Part shown: positions 58,590 through 64,000 of the stretch, one piece after another
How the letters are laid out: every line of letters begins with the position of its first letter
Numbering within the stretch: the stretch's first letter is position 1
Assembly (NCBI RefSeq): GCF_014650555.1
Contig: NZ_BMVE01000001.1
Coordinates: forward strand, 930,001 to 994,000
Reading direction: 5' to 3'
DNA length: 64,000 nucleotides
Source: Streptomyces goshikiensis
GTDB taxonomy: Bacteria; Actinomycetota; Actinomycetes; Streptomycetales; Streptomycetaceae
Position numbers and translations under genes: made by a program
The notes under the pieces: generated by a model
Seen by the model: the letters and a program-made list of their open reading frames with translations, nothing else
Databases searched by the model: none
What the model was told of the DNA's origin: nothing

Positions 58590-58898
58590 TCAGAGCTTGA
58601 TCTCGATGTCAACGCCGGCCGGAAGGTCCAGGCGCATCAGCGAGTCAACGGTCTTGGGGGTCGGGTCGAGGATGTCGATCAGGCGCTTGTGCGTGCGCAT
58701 CTCGAAGTGCTCGCGCGAGTCCTTGTACTTGTGCGGCGACTTGATGACGCAGTACACGTTCTTCTCAGTGGGCAGCGGCACCGGGCCCGCGACCGACGCA
58801 CCAGTGCGCGTCACCGTCTCGACGATCTTCTTCGCCGAGGAGTCGATGACCTCGTGGTCGTAGGCCTTGAGCCGGATGCGGATCTTCTGTCCCGCCAT
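58590..58898 (-). CDS. rpsJ: Ribosomal protein S10
   Basis: 102 residues. It starts [20 protein letters not shown] and is full length. S10 also binds NusB in antitermination. ATG at 58898 has GGAG 5 bases upstream. It heads the S10 operon (rpsJ-rplC-rplD-rplW-rplB-rpsS-rplV-rpsC-rplP-rpmC-rpsQ). Confidence 0.98.
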   Translation of the reverse strand: MAGQKIRIRLKAYDHEVIDSSAKKIVETVTRTGASVAGPVPLPTEKNVYCVIKSPHKYKDSREHFEMRTHKRLIDILDPTPKTVDSLMRLDLPAGVDIEIKL

Positions 58899-59351
58899 GG
58901 CTACTCCGTAGTCCTGTCTGTTGTGGAAACGCTCTGGCACCCGGGCGGCTGTGGATCTCTCCACCGCTTCCCTCCGACCCACGCGGTCGGGCGTGTCGCA
59001 CACCCTCTACAGAAAATCCCCATACGGAAATTTCCCTCATCAAGGGGGTGCGGTCCCAAAGACCGCGGTTCGGGGGAGAAACACCCACCGGGTTCCTGGC
59101 CGGCACCGTGCTGACACTTCCCAGAAGATTCCCGTACGTCCGCTTCCATTGCTGCCCCGAGGGACAGATAGAGGCGACGAGTACTGTGGGACTCGCTTCC
59201 GGTCCTCCCGGCGGGAGGCGCGCAGCATCGGCACTCAACCGAGCAACTTGAGTAGTCTGCCATACGACACACGTACTGCGCCAATCGGGCGGAAGAGAAT
59301 ACCCCGCCGCGCGGACACGTCAAACTGCGCCACGCAACGGGGCTTCCCTGG
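58899..59351. other. 453-bp S10-operon leader and promoter region
   Basis: No credible gene was seen here. It holds a 6-bp hairpin (GCGGTC/GACCGC at 59050-59066), an ACTCAA-N9-TTGAGT inverted repeat at 59233-59253, and a promoter-like CAGACT (minus, 59259-59254) with TTGGCG 19 bases upstream of it. The S10 transcript is likely initiated near 59247 with a leader of about 350 bases. Confidence 0.5.
59233..59253. promoter_or_regulatory. ACTCAA-N9-TTGAGT inverted repeat at the S10 operon promoter
   Basis: Perfect 6-bp arms surround a 9-base spacer, directly downstream of the candidate -10 (59254-59259). It would overlap the transcription start and could bind a dimeric regulator; the geometry recalls CIRCE but the sequence does not match. 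Confidence 0.45.
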
Positions 59352-60554
59352 TCAGAACCTTGTGATCTCTCCGCATTCGCCGGTTTCGGACCCTTCCACG
59401 TTCCTGCTCCGGTCGTACGGGTCGAGCGGCGCGCCCGAGGGCGCCACCTCGTCCGGGCCGTCCGTCGGGAAGCTCGGATGCAGGTAGCCGTCGTGGACGC
59501 CGCACCGGGCGTTGCCGTACTCGTGCGCGGAGTTCCCCAGCTGAAGGGTGCCCTTCGTGGTCTCCTGCCAGCGCTCCGGATCCCGCAGGTACAGCTCGAA
59601 CTGGCGCCGCACGATGGTCCGCGTCACCTCTTCGGAACCGGGCGCCGCCTTCGTCAGGGCGTAGGTGAAGGTGTAGTCCAGGCTCACCTTCACCTCTCCG
59701 GGCCTGCTCGCCTCGAAGGTCATCCGCCCGCGCGTCTTGACCACGTCCGTCGCGAGCCGGACCTCGGCCGCCGGGAAGCGGCTGACCAGCCAGAGCGGGT
59801 CCTCCTCCGCGGTCGGCCGGGCCAGCGCCTTCTCCAGCAGGCGCCGGTCCCGCTCCCCCTGCGGTTCGAGCAGCGCCAGCACCGCCTCGGGCCGCTCTCC
59901 GCGCAGTACCGCGGGGTCCAGGTTGGCCGCGACCAGGAGCCGCTTCGCCTGGTCGAGCGCCTGCGCGACCTGCTCCTTCGACATCCCGCCGGCCGCCGTG
60001 GCGGGCGGCACCTCGATCCCGGCGGCGCCGTCGGCCCACTGGAGGGCCGGGGAGCCCCGGAAGGGCTCCTTCAGGGTCGGCCGGTCCGGCTGCCCGGCCG
60101 CCGGGGCCGCGGTCGGGCGTACGGACTCCACGGGCAGCACGGGGGCGTTCCGCGCGTCCTCGCGGGCCTGCGTCTTCCCCGTGATCCGGTCGATCACCAG
60201 CTCGGGCCGCAGCGCGACCAGGGCCAGCCCGGCGACGAGCACGATGGCCCCCGCGGCCTTCAGGCGCCGCTTGCCGCTCCCCCGGCCCTGCGCCTCCTGC
60301 CAGGCGGGCCCGGTGCGCCACCCGGGCGGCTGGGCCGGCTGCGGCGTCCGCGCGCGCCCGATCCGCCCCCGCCCGAACCGCCCCTGCTCGGCCCGCCGGC
60401 GCTCCTCGTCCTCGCGCCGCAGCCGCTCGGTCACCATCCGCGCCCGCGCGGACGGCTCCTTGGGGGCGTTGCCGTCCTGCCGCTCGATCTCCTCGCGGAA
60501 GCGGTCCCATTCCGCGTCCGATATCCCCGGACCGTCGTCGCCTTGCCGACCCAT
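59352..60554 (-). CDS. Membrane-anchored protein of unknown function between tuf and the S10 operon
   Basis: 400 residues. An acidic/Arg-rich cytoplasmic N-terminus (about 100 residues, with coiled-coil-like RLRREDEERRRAEQGRFG) precedes one transmembrane helix near residues 102-118 (AAGAIVLVAGLALVAL). The outer part contains GEVKVSLDYTFTYALTKAAP, then WQETTKGTLQLGNS and YGNARCGVHDGYLHPSF; two Cys lie in GNARC and the C-terminal GECGE. No enzymatic motif was recognised. The ATG at 60554 follows a GGGG-rich site. Its place beside translation-factor genes gives no function. Confidence 0.8.
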   Translation of the reverse strand: MGRQGDDGPGISDAEWDRFREEIERQDGNAPKEPSARARMVTERLRREDEERRRAEQGRFGRGRIGRARTPQPAQPPGWRTGPAWQEAQGRGSGKRRLKAAGAIVLVAGLALVALRPELVIDRITGKTQAREDARNAPVLPVESVRPTAAPAAGQPDRPTLKEPFRGSPALQWADGAAGIEVPPATAAGGMSKEQVAQALDQAKRLLVAANLDPAVLRGERPEAVLALLEPQGERDRRLLEKALARPTAEEDPLWLVSRFPAAEVRLATDVVKTRGRMTFEASRPGEVKVSLDYTFTYALTKAAPGSEEVTRTIVRRQFELYLRDPERWQETTKGTLQLGNSAHEYGNARCGVHDGYLHPSFPTDGPDEVAPSGAPLDPYDRSRNVEGSETGECGEITRF

Positions 60555-60625
60555 GCTTCCCCACCCCTGAAACGTTCCTGCCCAGACGTTTCGGAGCCTC
60601 TCACAGGCCCCTCGCCGGGTACGAC

Positions 60626-60671
60626 GAAGGGCCCCTCCCCCGCCGCCGAGGCGACAAGGGAGGGGCCCTTC
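60626..60671 (-). terminator. 14-bp-stem terminator after tuf
   Basis: Arms 60626-60639 and 60658-60671 pair perfectly around an 18-base loop, about 50 bases past the tuf stop. It separates tuf from the downstream unknown membrane protein. Confidence 0.88.
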
Positions 60672-60720
60672 TGTCAAACATGGTGCCCGCTCGCGCGAGC
60701 TACCAGGTCAGAGCACGAAA

Positions 60721-61914
<1,194 letters not shown>

Positions 61915-61986
61915 GGGGTCCTCCTGGAGAGTGGTTCTGTACGCCTTACTCATCGGCGCCAGGTGATCTTTGCTGGAAAGCCGGTC

Positions 61987-62026
61987 CCTCCGGGGCAACG
62001 GAGGGTTACTCCTGTTGCCCCAGAGG
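61987..62026 (-). terminator. Stem-loop in the fusA-tuf intergenic region
   Basis: GGGGCAAC (61992-61999) pairs with GTTGCCCC (62014-62021); the stem extends outward by four bases across one mismatch, and inside it GGAG/CTCC pair further around GGTTA. The nearly continuous hairpin could attenuate read-through from fusA or mark a processing site before tuf. Confidence 0.75.
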
Positions 62027-62062
62027 CTCCGGTGACAAGCCTAAAGCGTGTACTCGGAAGAG

Positions 62063-64000
62063 TTACTCGCCCTTGGCCTTCGCGATGATCTCCTCGGCGA
62101 CGTTCCGGGGAACCTCGGCGTAGGAGTCGAACTGCATCGAGTAGCTGGCGCGACCCGAGGTCTTGCTGCGGAGGTCTCCGACGTAGCCGAACATCTCCGA
62201 AAGGGGCACGAGGCCCTTCACGACGCGAGCACCGTGACGCTCCTCCATGGCCTGGATCTGGCCACGGCGGGAGTTGATGTCACCGATGACGTCACCCATG
62301 TAGTCCTCGGGCGTGGTGACCTCAACGGCCATCATCGGCTCCATGAGCACGGGGGACGCCTTGCGCGCGGCCTCCTTGAAGGCCTGCGAACCGGCGATCT
62401 TGAACGCGAGCTCGGAGGAGTCGACCTCGTGGTAGCCACCGTCGAGAAGCGTGACGCGAACGCCCGTCATCTCGTAGCCGGCCAGGATGCCGAACTGCAT
62501 GGCCTCCTGCGCACCGGCGTCGACCGAAGGGATGTACTCCTTCGGCACGCGGCCACCGGTGACCTTGTTCACGAACTCGTACGCCGGACCGTCGGCCTCG
62601 GTGATGGGCTCGATCGCGATCTGCACCTTGGCGAACTGACCGGTACCACCGGTCTGCTTCTTGTGGGTGTAGTCGTGACGCTCCACGGTCCCGCGGATCG
62701 TCTCGCGGTACGCGACCTGCGGCTTGCCGACGTTGGCCTCGACCTTGAACTCGCGCTTCATACGGTCGACCAGCACCTCAAGGTGCAGCTCGCCCATACC
62801 GCCGAGGATGGTCTGGCCCGTCTCCTCGTCCGAGTGAACGTGGAAGGAGGGGTCCTCCTCCGCCAGGCGCTGGATGGCGACACCCAGCTTCTCCTGGTCA
62901 CCCTTGGACTTGGGCTCGATGGCGACCTGGATGACCGGAGCCGGGAAGTCCATGGACTCCAGGATCACGGGCTGCTTGTCGTCACACAGCGTCTCACCGG
63001 TGGTGGTCTGCTTCAGGCCCATGACGGCGACGATGTCACCGGCGCCCACCGCGGCGATCTCTTCACGCTTGTTGGCGTGCATGCGGTAGATCTTGCCGAT
63101 GCGCTCCTTCTTGCCCTTGACGGAGTTCAGCACCGAGGTGCCGGCCTCCAGGCGGCCCGAGTAAACCCGGACGAAGGTGAGCTTACCGAGGTGCGGGTCG
63201 CTCATGATCTTGAACGCCAGCGCCGCGAGGGGCTCCTCGTCGGACGGCTTGCGCTTCACGACCACGTCGGCGTCGCGGACGTCGTGGCCCTCGATGGCCT
63301 CGATGTCCAGCGGCGACGGCAGGTAGCGGACGACGGCGTCGAGCAGGGGCTGAACGCCCTTGTTCTTGAACGCCGTGCCACAGAACACCGCGGTGATCGT
63401 GGGCTCGCCCTTGCCCTTGCCGGAGTTCAGGATGATCCGACGGACGGCGGCGTGCAGCTGCTCCACGGACGGCTCGTCGCCGTTCAGGAAGAGCTCCATG
63501 ATCTCGTCGTCGTTCTCGGCGACGGTCTCGACCAGCTTGCCGCGCCACTCTTCAGCGGCCTCGGTGTGCGTGGCCGGGATGTCGACGATGTCGTACATCT
63601 CGCCCTTGGTCGCCTCGGCGGACCAGACGAACGCCTTCATGGTGACCAGGTCGACAACGCCCTGGAAGTCCATCTCGGCACCGATGGGGAGCTGCATGAC
63701 GATCGGAACCGCACCGAGGCGGTCCTTGATCATGTCGACGCAGCGGTGGAACTCGGCGCCGGTGCGGTCCAGCTTGTTGACGAAGCAGATGCGGGGCACG
63801 CCGTAACGGTCGGCCTGACGCCAGACCGTCTCGGACTGCGGCTCCACACCGGCGACACCGTCGAAGACGGTGACGGCGCCGTCGAGGACGCGGAGCGAAC
63901 GCTCCACCTCGACGGTGAAGTCGACGTGACCCGGGGTGTCGATGATGTTGATGGTGTGGTCAACGTCTTCGAGGGGCCAGTGGCAGGTCGTCGCGGCAGA
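62063..64000 (-). CDS. fusA: Elongation factor G, C-terminal part (5' end outside the window)
   Basis: 645 residues plus stop are visible; about 60 residues including the P-loop are missing at the upstream end. Visible are [20 protein letters not shown] (switch/G3), [10 protein letters not shown] (G4), domains II-III and domain IV ([20 protein letters not shown]) and domain V ([20 protein letters not shown]). It catalyses ribosomal translocation. The str operon partner tuf follows after 148 bp. Confidence 0.98.
   Translation of the reverse strand, partial: SAATTCHWPLEDVDHTINIIDTPGHVDFTVEVERSLRVLDGAVTVFDGVAGVEPQSETVWRQADRYGVPRICFVNKLDRTGAEFHRCVDMIKDRLGAVPIVMQLPIGAEMDFQGVVDLVTMKAFVWSAEATKGEMYDIVDIPATHTEAAEEWRGKLVETVAENDDEIMELFLNGDEPSVEQLHAAVRRIILNSGKGKGEPTITAVFCGTAFKNKGVQPLLDAVVRYLPSPLDIEAIEGHDVRDADVVVKRKPSDEEPLAALAFKIMSDPHLGKLTFVRVYSGRLEAGTSVLNSVKGKKERIGKIYRMHANKREEIAAVGAGDIVAVMGLKQTTTGETLCDDKQPVILESMDFPAPVIQVAIEPKSKGDQEKLGVAIQRLAEEDPSFHVHSDEETGQTILGGMGELHLEVLVDRMKREFKVEANVGKPQVAYRETIRGTVERHDYTHKKQTGGTGQFAKVQIAIEPITEADGPAYEFVNKVTGGRVPKEYIPSVDAGAQEAMQFGILAGYEMTGVRVTLLDGGYHEVDSSELAFKIAGSQAFKEAARKASPVLMEPMMAVEVTTPEDYMGDVIGDINSRRGQIQAMEERHGARVVKGLVPLSEMFGYVGDLRSKTSGRASYSMQFDSYAEVPRNVAEEIIAKAKGE

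Noticed and set aside
59233..59253. A third CIRCE element ahead of the S10 operon
   Set aside because: It shares only the 9-base spacer geometry; the ACTCAA/TTGAGT arms do not match GCACTC/GAGTGC.

Overview
The window is a high-GC actinobacterial chromosome segment, almost certainly from a Streptomyces. The evidence is the adjacent shbA, bldM and whiD developmental regulators, GuaB3 next to GuaB, a GroEL with a His-rich tail, many GTG starts, many leaderless starts, and the actinobacterial layout of the S10-spc-alpha ribosomal cluster. No tRNA, rRNA, insertion sequence, prophage, CRISPR array or attachment site was seen. Gene content is core chromosome, densely packed and mostly on the minus strand.

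Layout. Positions 1-4.3 kb hold the N-terminal part of a Ser/Thr kinase, glpD and a nucleotide-sugar dehydrogenase homologue that has lost its catalytic residues. From 4.4 to 9.7 kb lie guaB3, guaB and the regulators shbA, bldM and whiD. From 9.8 to 12.4 kb are a LysR regulator, a short-chain dehydrogenase and a monooxygenase-like/SnoaL fusion. groES-groEL (12.5-14.6 kb) is preceded by two CIRCE elements. From 14.9 to 19.7 kb a two-component system, an LCP-family protein and a FtsW/RodA-family protein form a cell-envelope block, followed by two tandem lipoprotein-like polysaccharide deacetylases. From 21.7 to 33.9 kb come a THUMP-like methyltransferase and the t6A modification genes (tsaB-rimI-tsaD and tsaE), with alr, nnrD/E, acpS and glmS. 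coaA, a DUF389 protein and glmM follow. From 37.6 kb to the end is the translation block: rpsI-rplM, a GT87-type protein, an ABC-F protein, truA, rplQ-rpoA-rpsK-rpsM-rpmJ-infA, map-adk-secY, the spc and S10 operons, one unknown membrane protein, then tuf and fusA (5' end outside the window).

How the genes work together. Much of the non-ribosomal content feeds cell-wall precursor supply: glmS and glmM toward UDP-GlcNAc, alr for D-alanine, and the LCP, FtsW/RodA and deacetylase proteins for wall polymer handling. A second theme is decoding fidelity (t6A genes, truA, ribosomal proteins, EF-Tu, EF-G). A third is growth and development control: shbA feeds hrdB transcription, and bldM has a perfect match to the sigma-BldN promoter consensus.

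I found no convincing novel multi-gene system. The most unusual items are apparent pseudoenzymes: the dehydrogenase at 3087-4316 lacks Lys, Asn and Cys catalytic residues, and the L,D-transpeptidase-like protein at 26227-26796 lacks the Cys. Others are a His/Asp-rich tail on TsaD, a 60-residue orphan gene behind a 16-bp perfect palindrome, and several undescribed palindromes or hairpins at developmental and ribosomal promoters.
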